Source of the DNA: Dyadobacter pollutisoli
GTDB lineage: Bacteria; Bacteroidota; Bacteroidia; Cytophagales; Spirosomataceae
Reading direction: 5' to 3'
NCBI RefSeq assembly: GCF_026625565.1
Contig: NZ_CP112998.1
Location: forward strand, 4,218,501-4,282,500
DNA: 64,000 bases
Position 1 is the stretch's first letter. The number at the start of each line of letters is the position of its first letter. The notes under the pieces are model-generated. The model was not told the origin of the DNA. It was given only the letters and a program-made list of their open reading frames with translations, and ran no database searches. The translations under genes and the position numbers were made by a program. Positions 28,516 through 37,451 of the stretch are shown piece by piece.

Positions 28516-29703
28516 ATGAAAAAGCAAACCAAAGCGATACGTACCCAGACACCGAAAACAAAGTATCGTGAGCATTCCACTCCTCTGTTTTTGACCAGCA
28601 GCTTCACATTCGAAAGCGCTGAACAGGGAAAAGCCCTTTTTGAGGAAACAGAAGACGGAAACATTTACAGCCGTTTTTCCAATCCTAGTGTTCAGGAATT
28701 TGTAGACAAGGTTTGCCTTCTGGAAGATTGCGAAGATGGAGTTGCCACTGCGACTGGTATGGCTGCAGTATTCGCCAGCATGGCTGCTTTGCTGAAAAGT
28801 GGAGACCATATCCTGGCTTGTCGTGCGCTTTTTGGCTCGGCACATCAGGTGATCACGCAGATACTGAGCAAATGGGGCATTACCCATACTTACCTGGATG
28901 CGGATGCGAGCGAGGCTGATTGGGAAGCTGCGGTGCAGCCCAATACAAAAATGATCTATCTCGAAACTCCTTCCAATCCGGGTCTCGACCTGGTTGATCT
29001 GGCGATGATCGGAAGGATTTCAAAAAAGCATAACATTATATTCAACGTAGATAACTGTTTCGCATCACCTGCTTTGCAGAACCCCGCGGATTACGGCGCA
29101 GACCTTGTTTTGCATTCAGCAACCAAATTTATGGACGGTCAGGGCCGCGTATTGGGCGGAATTGTAGTGGGTAAGAAAGAGTACATTAAAGAATTGAGAT
29201 TTTTCTGTCGCCAGACTGGACCGTCTATGTCTCCATTCAATGCATGGGTTTTAAGCAAAAGCCTTGAAACGTTGAGCCTGAGAATGGAGAAACATTCTTC
29301 TAACGCATTGCAACTAGCAACGGCTTTGGAAAAACATCCTGACGTAAAACAGGTAAAATATCCGTTCCTGGAATCACATCCGCAATATCATTTGGCCAAA
29401 CAGCAAATGAGTGCCGGCGGTGCCATTGTTACCATTGAACTGGAAGGTGGTTTTGAAAGAGTGGCAGCGTTTATGGATGCACTTGAAATTGCATCATTGT
29501 CGTCCAATCTGGGAGATACCAGAACAATCGTTACCAATCCGAACACGACAACCCACGCGAAACTGAAACCGGAAGAAAAGCAGGCTTTGGGTATTACCGA
29601 AGGCTTGATCAGGATTTCGGTTGGTTTGGAAGACATTGAAGACCTGATCGAAGATTTCACCAACGCCGTAGAAGTGTCTGTGAAAAGTGATATATTAGAG
29701 TAA
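28516..29703 (+). CDS. metZ: O-succinyl/O-acetylhomoserine sulfhydrylase (Cys/Met PLP family)
   Basis: A 395-residue PLP enzyme of the trans-sulfuration family that would incorporate sulfide into an activated homoserine to make homocysteine. Visible motifs are YSRFSNPSVQEF, ATATGMAAVFASM, YLETPSNPGLDL, VDNCFASPALQNP and SATKFMDGQGRVLGG with the PLP lysine at Lys204. It lies between the anion transporter and cysH, which fits the use of sulfide made by this operon. Cystathionine gamma-synthase or O-acetylhomoserine specificity cannot be excluded by sequence alone. Confidence 0.88.
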   Translation: MKKQTKAIRTQTPKTKYREHSTPLFLTSSFTFESAEQGKALFEETEDGNIYSRFSNPSVQEFVDKVCLLEDCEDGVATATGMAAVFASMAALLKSGDHILACRALFGSAHQVITQILSKWGITHTYLDADASEADWEAAVQPNTKMIYLETPSNPGLDLVDLAMIGRISKKHNIIFNVDNCFASPALQNPADYGADLVLHSATKFMDGQGRVLGGIVVGKKEYIKELRFFCRQTGPSMSPFNAWVLSKSLETLSLRMEKHSSNALQLATALEKHPDVKQVKYPFLESHPQYHLAKQQMSAGGAIVTIELEGGFERVAAFMDALEIASLSSNLGDTRTIVTNPNTTTHAKLKPEEKQALGITEGLIRISVGLEDIEDLIEDFTNAVEVSVKSDILE

Positions 29704-29726
29704 CATAAGGCGCTTACCCAATCACC

Positions 29727-30431
29727 ATGAACAACATATCATTATCCTCTTTAAACGCTGCCATTGAAGGCAAAAGTGAGATAGAATCGCTGGCGATACT
29801 GGCGGACCTGTTTCCGGGCGAAGTCGTGTTTTCAACCAGCCTTGGCTACGAGGACCAGGTGATCACAGATTTCATTTTAAAGAACAATCTGAACATTACG
29901 ATCTTCACATTGGATACTGGAAGGCTTTTCAGCGAAACTTATATGACGCTGCAAAAAACCAACAACCGGTACGACACCAAAATAAAGGTTTACTACCCGC
30001 AAACAGCCGCCGCAGAAGAGCTGGTAAGCACAAAAGGCCCGCTAAGCTTCTACGATTCGGTTGAAAACAGGAAAGAATGTTGCTTCATCCGTAAGGTAGA
30101 ACCTCTGAACCGTGCATTGAAAGGCGCTAAAATCTGGGTTACGGGTATCCGGGCAGAGCAGTCCGGAAATCGTCAGGGAATGGAGCGGCTGGAAGTATAC
30201 GAAGCGCATGACCTGATCAAGTTCCATCCTATCCTTGACTGGTCGTTTGAAGAAGTAAAACATTATGTGAAGTCCAATGGCATTCCTTATAATCCATTGC
30301 ACGATAAAGGTTTTGTAAGCATTGGTTGCGCACCCTGCACCCGTGCGATCCAGGAAGGTGAGGATTTCAGGGCCGGCCGTTGGTGGTGGGAAGACGAATC
30401 GAAAAAGGAATGTGGATTGCATGCCAAGTAG
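29727..30431 (+). CDS. cysH: Adenylylsulfate (APS/PAPS) reductase
   Basis: A 234-residue reductase that makes sulfite from activated sulfate. The N-terminal nucleotide-binding fold has FSTSLGYEDQV and TLDTGRLFSET. Cys118-Cys119 (KECCFIRK) with Cys201 and Cys204 (IGCAPCTRAI) are the [4Fe-4S] ligands of the APS-using type, and Cys229 in the terminal ECGLH is the catalytic thiol. The absence of an APS kinase in the operon agrees with direct APS reduction. It starts 23 bp after the sulfhydrylase gene. Confidence 0.94.
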   Translation: MNNISLSSLNAAIEGKSEIESLAILADLFPGEVVFSTSLGYEDQVITDFILKNNLNITIFTLDTGRLFSETYMTLQKTNNRYDTKIKVYYPQTAAAEELVSTKGPLSFYDSVENRKECCFIRKVEPLNRALKGAKIWVTGIRAEQSGNRQGMERLEVYEAHDLIKFHPILDWSFEEVKHYVKSNGIPYNPLHDKGFVSIGCAPCTRAIQEGEDFRAGRWWWEDESKKECGLHAK

Positions 30432-30513
30432 CTATCGGCCGTCGGCTTTCGGCTATCGGCTTTGATTAGAAACGATTACAATTTTTGATAGCCGACTGCT
30501 GATAGCCGACGGC
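30431..30513. repeat. GCCGA-type inverted repeat pair, copy R3
   Basis: A GGCTATCGGC/TCGGCTTTCGGC tract at 30431-30466 and its inverse at 30487-30513. Together they can form a long imperfect hairpin between cysH and cysD. Confidence 0.7.
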
Positions 30514-30543
30514 AAAATTTTTTGAAGAAAAATTAAATTCAAT

Positions 30544-31503
30544 ATGTCAATTTCAGTTAAAGAGGCCTCCGATATCAATATTCGTGAGTTAGGTACCGAA
30601 CGCAGAACTCCGGATTATCTGGATCAACTGGAAGCCGAGGCCATTTACATTATGCGTGAAGTGGCTGGCCAGTTTGAGCGCCCTGCCTTGTTGTTTTCTG
30701 GTGGAAAAGACTCGATTACGCTGGTTCGTCTGGCGCAAAAAGCTTTTGCCCCTGGTAAAATTCCTTTTCCTTTGGTCCATATCGATACAGGACACAATTT
30801 TATCGAAGCGATCGAGTACCGCGACGAGCTGGCTGAAAAAACCGAATCGAAGCTGATTGTGAGATATGTGGAGGATACGATTAAAGCAAAAGGACTGAAA
30901 GAACAAACCGGTAAAAATGCAAGCCGTAACTGGTTGCAGACCTTTACTTTGTTAGATACCATCGAAGAATTTGAGTTCGATGCCTGCATAGGCGGTGCAC
31001 GCCGGGATGAGGAAAAAGCCCGTGCTAAGGAGAGAATATTTTCCTTCCGCGACGAATTTGGTCAATGGGACCCGAAACGTCAGCGTCCTGAGCTTTGGAA
31101 CCTGTTCAATGGTAGGATCCAAAAAGGCGAAAACGTTCGCGTATTCCCGATCTCCAACTGGACTGAGCTCGACGTATGGGCTTACCTTAAAAGAGAAGGC
31201 ATTACGCTTCCTTCCATTTACTTCGCACATGAGCGTGAGTTGATCTTGAGAGATGGAAAGCTGCTGAACAATACCCCTGTTATTGAAAAAGATCCTGAGG
31301 ACCAGATCGTAACGCGTCAGGTCCGTTTCCGGACTGTGGGTGACATGACCTGTACCGCAGCGGTTGAATCGAGCGCAGCAACCCTGGACGAAGTTATTGC
31401 TGAGATCACTGTTTCGAGGATCAGCGAACGCGGCGAAACCCGTATCGACGACCAGCAAACAGAAGCGGCAATGGAAGACAGGAAAAAGGGGGGATATTTT
31501 TGA
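30544..31503 (+). CDS. cysD: Sulfate adenylyltransferase subunit 2
   Basis: A 319-residue catalytic subunit of ATP sulfurylase that forms APS from ATP and sulfate. The PP-loop SGGKDSITLVRLAQKAF, HIDTGHNFIEAIEYRD, GGARRDEEKARAKER, VFPISNWTELDVWAYL and RFRTVGDMTCTAAVES are all present, and the length is normal. It is encoded upstream of its GTPase partner CysN after a 94-bp gap and acts as a CysDN complex in the cytosol. Confidence 0.97.
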   Translation: MSISVKEASDINIRELGTERRTPDYLDQLEAEAIYIMREVAGQFERPALLFSGGKDSITLVRLAQKAFAPGKIPFPLVHIDTGHNFIEAIEYRDELAEKTESKLIVRYVEDTIKAKGLKEQTGKNASRNWLQTFTLLDTIEEFEFDACIGGARRDEEKARAKERIFSFRDEFGQWDPKRQRPELWNLFNGRIQKGENVRVFPISNWTELDVWAYLKREGITLPSIYFAHERELILRDGKLLNNTPVIEKDPEDQIVTRQVRFRTVGDMTCTAAVESSAATLDEVIAEITVSRISERGETRIDDQQTEAAMEDRKKGGYF

Positions 31504-31522
31504 TAGAGTTTAGAAGTTCAGG

Positions 31523-31555
31523 AGTTTATGAGTTCAAAGTATTTACTCATAAACT
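31523..31555. repeat. Perfect 11-bp inverted repeat between cysD and cysN
   Basis: AGTTTATGAGT (31523-31533) and ACTCATAAACT (31545-31555), followed by two direct copies of CATAGACTTTAAACT. It is noncoding and may form a hairpin in the operon mRNA. Confidence 0.75.
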
Positions 31556-31597
31556 GTACTCATAGACTTTAAACTCATAGACTTTAAACTTAACAAG

Positions 31598-32842
31598 GTG
31601 GATTTATTAAGATTTATTACAGCAGGTTCCGTAGATGACGGAAAAAGTACGTTGATCGGACGCTTGCTTTACGATACAAAAAATATTCTGGCGGATCAGA
31701 TGGAAGCCATTGAGCGCGCCAGCAAAACCCGCAATACAGGTGAAATTGATCTTGCATTGCTGACCGACGGTCTTCGTTCGGAACGCGAGCAGGGCATTAC
31801 CATTGATGTTGCCTACAAATATTTTCAGACGCCAAACCGTAAGTTTATCAGTATCGATGCGCCGGGACACATTCAGTACACCCGAAACATGGTTACCGGT
31901 GCTTCCAATGCGGACCTGGCGATTATCCTCGTGGATGCCCGTCACGGTGTGGTGGAACAAACCCGCAGGCATTCATTGATCGCTTCGATGCTGGGCATTC
32001 CCCATGTTATTGTTGCTATCAATAAAATGGATCTTGTTGGCAATTCAGAAGATGCATTCCTGGAGATCGCAAAATCGTACGAGGAGTTGGCTAAAAAGCT
32101 TAATATCAAAGATCTGACTATTATTCCGGTAAGTGCTTTGAACGGTGATAACATTGTGGACAGATCTGCAAGCATGAGCTGGTATACCGGCGAAACATTG
32201 CTTTCTGTTCTGGAAAATGTGAATGTACTGAAAGACCAGAATCAGGAAGACGGCCGTTTTTCTGTACAATATGTGATCCGTCCGCAAACTGATGAGCTGC
32301 ACGACTACCGTGGTTATGCGGGTCGCGTTCAGAGCGGAAGCTTCAAAAAAGGTGATCTTGTTAAGGTACTACCGTCTGAAACAGAGTCTAAAATTGCTAA
32401 AATCGAATTTGGCGGAAACGAAATTGAAGAGGCGTCTGTTTTAGAATCAGTAACAATTCTGCTGGAAGACGACGTTGACATCAGCCGCGGAGATAGCATT
32501 GTTTCACTGAACAATTCTCCGGTTGTGAGTCAGGATATAGAGGCGCTGGTATGCTGGATGGACGACAGAAAGACATTGAAACCAGGTAATAAATATGTAC
32601 TTCAACATGGCACAGCAAGATCACGCTGTTCCGTCCGTGACATTGAGTACCAGATTGACATCAATTCATACGAAAAACTGGACGAGGTTGAAAGCCTGAA
32701 ACTGAACGATGTCGCAAGAATCGTTTTGAGAACTGCCCAGCCTATTGCCTACGATCCCTATCAGAAAAACCGCGCAAACGGCGCCGCCATTCTGATCGAC
32801 GAAACATCAAATGTTACCGTTGGGGCTTGTATGATTGAGTGA
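31598..32842 (+). CDS. cysN: Sulfate adenylyltransferase subunit 1 (GTPase)
   Basis: A 414-residue EF-Tu-like GTPase that drives APS synthesis by CysD. G1 is GSVDDGKST at 10-18, the switch region carries SEREQGITIDVAYKYF, G3 is DAPGHIQYTRNM and G4 is NKMD, followed by two beta-barrel domains. The GTG start at 31598 gives the family-standard N terminus. There is no fused CysC kinase domain, which matches the APS-type CysH. Confidence 0.96.
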   Translation: MDLLRFITAGSVDDGKSTLIGRLLYDTKNILADQMEAIERASKTRNTGEIDLALLTDGLRSEREQGITIDVAYKYFQTPNRKFISIDAPGHIQYTRNMVTGASNADLAIILVDARHGVVEQTRRHSLIASMLGIPHVIVAINKMDLVGNSEDAFLEIAKSYEELAKKLNIKDLTIIPVSALNGDNIVDRSASMSWYTGETLLSVLENVNVLKDQNQEDGRFSVQYVIRPQTDELHDYRGYAGRVQSGSFKKGDLVKVLPSETESKIAKIEFGGNEIEEASVLESVTILLEDDVDISRGDSIVSLNNSPVVSQDIEALVCWMDDRKTLKPGNKYVLQHGTARSRCSVRDIEYQIDINSYEKLDEVESLKLNDVARIVLRTAQPIAYDPYQKNRANGAAILIDETSNVTVGACMIE

Positions 32843-32845
32843 CAT

Positions 32846-32915
32846 TGTCCCACTTCGGCTCCGCTCAGTGTGACAATGTCATTGCTGTCACACTGAGCGG
32901 AGCCGAAGTGGGACA
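32846..32915. repeat. Perfect 30-bp inverted repeat between cysN and the sulfite reductase gene
   Basis: The arms at 32846-32875 and 32886-32915 are perfectly complementary (TGTCCCACTTCGGCTCCGCT and onward) around a 10-base loop. It forms a very stable hairpin without a T run. The sequence resembles the widespread ACTGAGCGGAGCCGAAGTG intergenic repeats of Bacteroidota. Confidence 0.95.
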
Positions 32916-32963
32916 AAATAATATACTATTCCGATAGACGATTAGATTACAAGAAATACCATC

Positions 32964-35192
32964 ATGAGCGAAATTATCATTTCTGACAAAGTATCCGCCG
33001 TTGCAAAGCGTGATATCATTGATTTAAACAACAAAATCAATGCCTTTAACTCGGGGGAAACACCGGAAGAAGCCTTCCGTAAGTTTCGTCTGACACGTGG
33101 CGTATACGGTCAGCGCCAGCCAGGCGTGCAAATGATCCGTATCAAACTCCCCTACGGACGCATCACTGCCGACCAGCTCGTGCGCATTGCCGATACATCC
33201 GACAAATTTGCAACCGGTAACCTGCATGCAACAACGCGCCAGGATATCCAGCTGCATTTTGTAAAGCTTTCGGATTCGCCTCAATTGTGGGCTGACCTGG
33301 AAGATGCGGGCATTACATTGAAAGAAGCTTGCGGAAATACTATCCGGAATGTTACGGCATCGTCGGTAGCGGGTATTGACCCTGACGAACCCTTTGATGT
33401 AACGCCAATTACCCATTCGATATTTACTTATTTCCTTCGCAATCCTATTAACCAGGATATGGGGCGGAAATTTAAAATAGCGGTTTCTTCTTCCGAAAAA
33501 GACTCTGCGTTGGCATTTATCCACGACGTCGGTCTGATCGCCAAAATGGGCGTGAATGAGGTTGGGGAATCAGTAAAAGGTTTCAAAGTGCTGATAGGCG
33601 GAGGACTGGGCGCACAGCCTTTTTCAGCCCAGACAGCATTTGAATTCCTGGAAGAAAAAGACGTTATCCCGTTCATTGAAGCGTTACTTCGTGTTTTTGA
33701 CCGTTACGGGGAGCGCGTACGTCGTCACAAGGCACGTATGAAGTTCCTTTTGAACGACATGGGCCTCGAAGGAATGATGGCCAAAGTGGAGGAAGAACGT
33801 ACCGCTGTTAAAAACAAAGTCTTCACTATTCCTGAGGATTTGTTTGGCACGAACGAAATCGAATCCATCAATCATGCGCCTCGTCCTTCATTGAGCGAAG
33901 CAGAGATTTTGAAGATCGCAGCCGAAAGTATTGATGCTTCCCAACTGGACACTTTTACAAAATGGCTTCGTACCAATACATTTGAACAAAAACAAAAAGG
34001 CTGGTACGCAGTTCAGCTGAGGGTATTGCTGGGCGATATGAGCTCGGATACTGCCCGTTCACTGGCTGACATTGTACGTCAATATGCAGCTGACGATATT
34101 CGTGTAACAGTGAATCAGGGATACATTCTCCGTTTTGTAAAAGGCGAAGATCTGGTAGCGATCTATCACGAACTGGCAAAATTGGGACTTGTTGCCCCGG
34201 GTTTTGACAGTACTATGGACATTACTACCTGCCCCGGAACTGATACCTGTAACCTCGCGATTTCAAGCAGCTACGGAATTACCCGTGTACTGGAAGATGT
34301 GATGAGAGACGAGTTTCCGGAAATGATCTACAACCAGGATATCAAAATCAAGATCAGCGGATGTATGAATGGCTGCGGCCAGCATAATGCGTCCAACATT
34401 GGTTTCCACGGGAGCTCTATCAAAAACGGCAAGCTGGTACTTCCTGCTTTGCAAGTATTGCTCGGAGGTGGTTTTTCAGGTGATGGCATCGGTTTGATCG
34501 GCGATAAGGTGATCAAAGTCCCTACCAAACGCGGACCGGAAGTGTTGCGTACGCTTTTCAATGATTTTGAAACGAATGCATACGATGGTGAGTACTACAA
34601 TCAATACTATCAGCGCCAAACGAAAAACTACTTCTTCCAATTGCTGAAACCGATCGCCGATCTGTCCACATTACAGGATGACGATTACCGCGACTGGGAC
34701 CATGATGAATTATTTAAAACCGAGATCGGGGTAGGAGAATGTGCGAGTGTGCTGGTGGATTTGGTTGCTACAACCATTACGGAAGGACAGGAAAAACTGA
34801 ACCTTGCCAAAGAAAACTACGAATCAGGCATTTGGGCTGATGCTATATATCATGCTTATAATGTACTGATCACAGGTGCAAAAGGTTTGTTGATGACCAA
34901 AGATATGACTACTAACACACAGTACGGCATTATCAATGACTTTGAAACACATTTCGGTCAGGAGTTCAAATATGAAACGCCTTCGGAATTTACACTGGCT
35001 GACAAAGCAGAAACACCATTCCGTTCTCTTGCTTTCAGTATCAATAAATTTGAACCAACGGAAGCATTCGCGACATACTTTTTGAGCACTGCCGAGCAGT
35101 TCCTGGATTTTGTCCGCAACACCCGTGAAGCACAATTAATGGAAACCGGCGAGCCCGTTTTGCAGGAATTGTCATTTGGAAAAGATAGTTAA
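32964..35192 (+). CDS. Siroheme-dependent sulfite (nitrite/sulfite) reductase with C-terminal HEPN-like domain
   Basis: A 742-residue assimilatory reductase converting sulfite to sulfide. The N-terminal ferredoxin-like half-domain carries IRIKLPYGRITADQLVRIA and GNLHATTRQDIQLHF. The siroheme and [4Fe-4S] ligands are Cys423 and Cys429 (TTCPGTDTCNLA) and Cys467 and Cys471 (ISGCMNGCGQHN). After about residue 590 an extra helical segment (LAKENYESGIWADAIYHAYN to LLMTKDM) resembles a HEPN domain. Genomic context with CysDNH and siroheme synthesis favours sulfite over nitrite. The role of the added domain is unknown. Confidence 0.9.
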   Translation: MSEIIISDKVSAVAKRDIIDLNNKINAFNSGETPEEAFRKFRLTRGVYGQRQPGVQMIRIKLPYGRITADQLVRIADTSDKFATGNLHATTRQDIQLHFVKLSDSPQLWADLEDAGITLKEACGNTIRNVTASSVAGIDPDEPFDVTPITHSIFTYFLRNPINQDMGRKFKIAVSSSEKDSALAFIHDVGLIAKMGVNEVGESVKGFKVLIGGGLGAQPFSAQTAFEFLEEKDVIPFIEALLRVFDRYGERVRRHKARMKFLLNDMGLEGMMAKVEEERTAVKNKVFTIPEDLFGTNEIESINHAPRPSLSEAEILKIAAESIDASQLDTFTKWLRTNTFEQKQKGWYAVQLRVLLGDMSSDTARSLADIVRQYAADDIRVTVNQGYILRFVKGEDLVAIYHELAKLGLVAPGFDSTMDITTCPGTDTCNLAISSSYGITRVLEDVMRDEFPEMIYNQDIKIKISGCMNGCGQHNASNIGFHGSSIKNGKLVLPALQVLLGGGFSGDGIGLIGDKVIKVPTKRGPEVLRTLFNDFETNAYDGEYYNQYYQRQTKNYFFQLLKPIADLSTLQDDDYRDWDHDELFKTEIGVGECASVLVDLVATTITEGQEKLNLAKENYESGIWADAIYHAYNVLITGAKGLLMTKDMTTNTQYGIINDFETHFGQEFKYETPSEFTLADKAETPFRSLAFSINKFEPTEAFATYFLSTAEQFLDFVRNTREAQLMETGEPVLQELSFGKDS

Positions 35193-35196
35193 TATG

Positions 35197-35258
35197 GCAG
35201 TCGGCTTTCGGCCGTCGGCAATCGAGCTTAATGCCGAGGGCCGAAAGCCGAAAGCCGA
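35197..35258. repeat. GCCGA-type inverted repeat pair, copy R4
   Basis: GCAGTCGGCTTTCGGCCGTC at 35197-35216 and the opposing TGCCGAGGGCCGAAAGCCGA at 35232-35251. It can form a hairpin between the sulfite reductase and methyltransferase genes. Confidence 0.7.
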
Positions 35259-35270
35259 AGTCTCTAAGAT

Positions 35271-36044
35271 ATGAAACTGACACTAATTGGTGCAGGTCCG
35301 GGTGATCCGGACCTGATCACTTTGAAAGGGATCAAAGCTTTGAAAAAAGCGAAGGTCGTGCTCTACGACTCCCTTGCCCATCCCTCACTTTTGGATTACT
35401 GCCCGGACGATTGCGTTAAAATCCTTGTCGGAAAACGATTTGGAAAAACCAGTTGCGGACAGGATGATATCAACGAACTCATCGTTGAAAAAGCACGTCA
35501 ATACGGCGAGGTGGTACGGCTGAAAGGCGGCGACTCGTTTATTTTCGGACGTGGCTATGAAGAAATCATGTTCGCCGTAGAGCACGGCATTGAGTCAGAA
35601 GTGATCCCAGGCATTTCCAGCAGCTATGCGGTACCTGCCCTGGCCGGCATTCCACTAACATCCAGAGGTGTAAGCGAAAGTTTCTGGGTCATTACAGGCA
35701 CTACCAAAGAACATCAGTTATCCAAAGACCTATATCTGGCAGCGCAGTCTTCCGCTACAGTCGTGATTTTAATGGGGCTGCACAAACTGGAAGAGATCGT
35801 TGCGATGTATTCCGGGTTGAATAAAATGGATGAGCCTATCACGATTATCCAAAATGGCACGCTGGAAAACCAGAAACTGGTAACCGGCAAGATCAGCAAC
35901 ATTGTACCGCTCTCGAAAGTAAGTGAAATGGCTTCACCTGCAATCATTGTGATTGGCAAAGTGGCAGCCCTACCCGATCTTTCTTATGAAAAAGTGCAGG
36001 AAATGATGCAGAAGCAAACCGGCGTGAATGGATTTGCAGATTAG
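35271..36044 (+). CDS. cobA: Uroporphyrinogen-III C-methyltransferase
   Basis: A 257-residue SAM-dependent methyltransferase that makes precorrin-2, the siroheme precursor. The motifs LIGAGPGDPDLITLKG, VLYDSLAHPSLL, GEVVRLKGGDSFIFGRG, VIPGISSSYAVPALAGIPLT and VILMGLHKL are typical. It stands alone without CysG dehydrogenase/chelatase domains, so those steps must be elsewhere; only a partial dehydrogenase-like segment sits on the operon's TauE protein. Its 3' end overlaps the opposite gene by 4 bp. Confidence 0.95.
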   Translation: MKLTLIGAGPGDPDLITLKGIKALKKAKVVLYDSLAHPSLLDYCPDDCVKILVGKRFGKTSCGQDDINELIVEKARQYGEVVRLKGGDSFIFGRGYEEIMFAVEHGIESEVIPGISSSYAVPALAGIPLTSRGVSESFWVITGTTKEHQLSKDLYLAAQSSATVVILMGLHKLEEIVAMYSGLNKMDEPITIIQNGTLENQKLVTGKISNIVPLSKVSEMASPAIIVIGKVAALPDLSYEKVQEMMQKQTGVNGFAD

Positions 36045-36382
36045 AGCAGGCCTAGGATCCAGTGCAGGTCAATGATATTTCCCTTGCCTTTGAACTCCAA
36101 AAAATAGATAATTCCAGCTAACACTACGTAGCTGATAAATAACCATTTCTTCTTCATTTCGTATTGATCGTGGTGATGGAAATAGTCGTAAACCATCGAA
36201 GCAGTAAATCCAAAGATCATTAATACGAAAGATAACAATCCACAATCCTGGCGGTAATGCAGGTACGGATGCAAAGCGGGAGCGCCAAGTACCAGATACA
36301 TGAGCCACATTCCAAATCCCACCCGGTACAGGTACATGCTCAGGCGGCGGTCGTTCTTGATGTCAAATAATCCTTCCAACAC
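36041..36382 (-). CDS. Small membrane protein of unknown function
   Basis: A 113-residue protein with three hydrophobic segments (VGFGMWLMYLVLGAPALH, LLSFVLMIFGFTASMVY, WLFISYVVLAGIIYFLEF) and a His-rich loop (DYFHHHDQYEMKKK). I do not recognise the family. It is transcribed alone, convergent with cobA and divergent from the acyltransferase operon. It appears to be a real gene from its clean membrane topology. Confidence 0.65.
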   Translation of the reverse strand: MLEGLFDIKNDRRLSMYLYRVGFGMWLMYLVLGAPALHPYLHYRQDCGLLSFVLMIFGFTASMVYDYFHHHDQYEMKKKWLFISYVVLAGIIYFLEFKGKGNIIDLHWILGLL

Positions 36383-36466
36383 GTTCTTACGTCAATGTTT
36401 TGAAACAGTGAATCTAACAAAAATCAAAATGAAATGCTAACATTTTACAAACACATAATATATGTG

Positions 36467-36474
36467 TATTTTTG
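36467..36474 (+). promoter_or_regulatory. Candidate -7 box of the acyltransferase operon
   Basis: TATTTTTG 15 bp before the start codon, with TTTTA about 20 bp upstream as a weak -33. It overlaps the small palindrome ACACATA-ata-TATGTGT. Confidence 0.45.
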
Positions 36475-36488
36475 TTAAATTTTTATAA

Positions 36489-37388
36489 ATGAAACATAGT
36501 ATTGTGCAAATCCTGTTCTCAGGATTGAATCAAATTTCCCGCCTCTCCTGGAAGAATGCCTTTAGACTTTCCGATTTCCTTTGCTGGACGCTTTTCAGTG
36601 TGTTTGGATACCGCAAAAAAGTGATATGGCAAAACCTAAAAAACAGCTTTCCCGAAAAAAGTGATGCGGAGCTGCATTGCATTGCCAAAGCCTTTCACCT
36701 CCATTTTACCGACTTGATCGTCGAGACCATTAAATTTCGGACGGCCAGTCCTGAATGCGTCCGCGAGCGGTTGCAGGGCGACATTAGCGTCATGGATGAC
36801 TTTTATGACAGTAATACCAACATCATCTATTTAATGGGGCACCGTGGGAACTGGGAACTAGCCAATTTATTCTCCTCCCTTTGTTTTACACACGAATGCA
36901 TCGTAGTATACAGGCCGCTTCAAAATCTGGCTTCTGACCAATGGTTTATGGATTTGAGAACACGTTTCGGGGCTAAACTTGTGCCCATGGACGGCATTTT
37001 CAAAGAACTTCAAAAAACGCGCGAAAAACCGTATGTGGTCGTACTGGCCAACGATCAGTCACCGAACCCGAAAACGGCGTTCTGGACGCACTTTTTACAC
37101 CAGGATACAGGCGTTTTCCGTGGAGTGGAAACCATCGCCCGGCGATATAACCTTACAGTGTTATATGCTGATTTTGCCAAGGTAGCGGATAAACGCGGAT
37201 TTTACCATGTCGAGATCTCCACCATCACCAATACACCCAAGGAGATCCGGAATAACGAAATACTGGAAAAGCAGATCCGTATACTCGAACAGAACATTAA
37301 TATGCAGCCGCACAATTGGCTGTGGAGCCATCGCCGCTGGAAACATAAAAGGCCTGAATGCCTTAAACCGGAACAGACATTGATATAG
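36489..37388 (+). CDS. Lysophospholipid/lipid A acyltransferase (LpxL/HtrB-like), copy 1
   Basis: A 299-residue membrane-associated acyltransferase that probably adds a secondary acyl chain to lipid A. The HX4E catalytic motif is in LMGHRGNWELAN, with later family blocks VVLANDQSP, FLHQDTGVFRGVETIARRYN and the C-terminal NWLWSHRRWKHKRP. It is followed by a clear paralogue and a family 9 glycosyltransferase, consistent with outer-membrane glycolipid assembly. Confidence 0.93.
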   Translation: MKHSIVQILFSGLNQISRLSWKNAFRLSDFLCWTLFSVFGYRKKVIWQNLKNSFPEKSDAELHCIAKAFHLHFTDLIVETIKFRTASPECVRERLQGDISVMDDFYDSNTNIIYLMGHRGNWELANLFSSLCFTHECIVVYRPLQNLASDQWFMDLRTRFGAKLVPMDGIFKELQKTREKPYVVVLANDQSPNPKTAFWTHFLHQDTGVFRGVETIARRYNLTVLYADFAKVADKRGFYHVEISTITNTPKEIRNNEILEKQIRILEQNINMQPHNWLWSHRRWKHKRPECLKPEQTLI

Positions 37389-37451
37389 ATGTAGTCTTCA
37401 GGAACTATTTCCTTTGCATACTTGGTTTCTTTTTGCAAAGAAATTTACTCG

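Noticed and set aside
31598..32842. CysNC fusion (APS kinase domain)
   Set aside because: The protein ends after the EF-Tu-like barrels; no kinase P-loop is present and CysH has APS-type cysteines.
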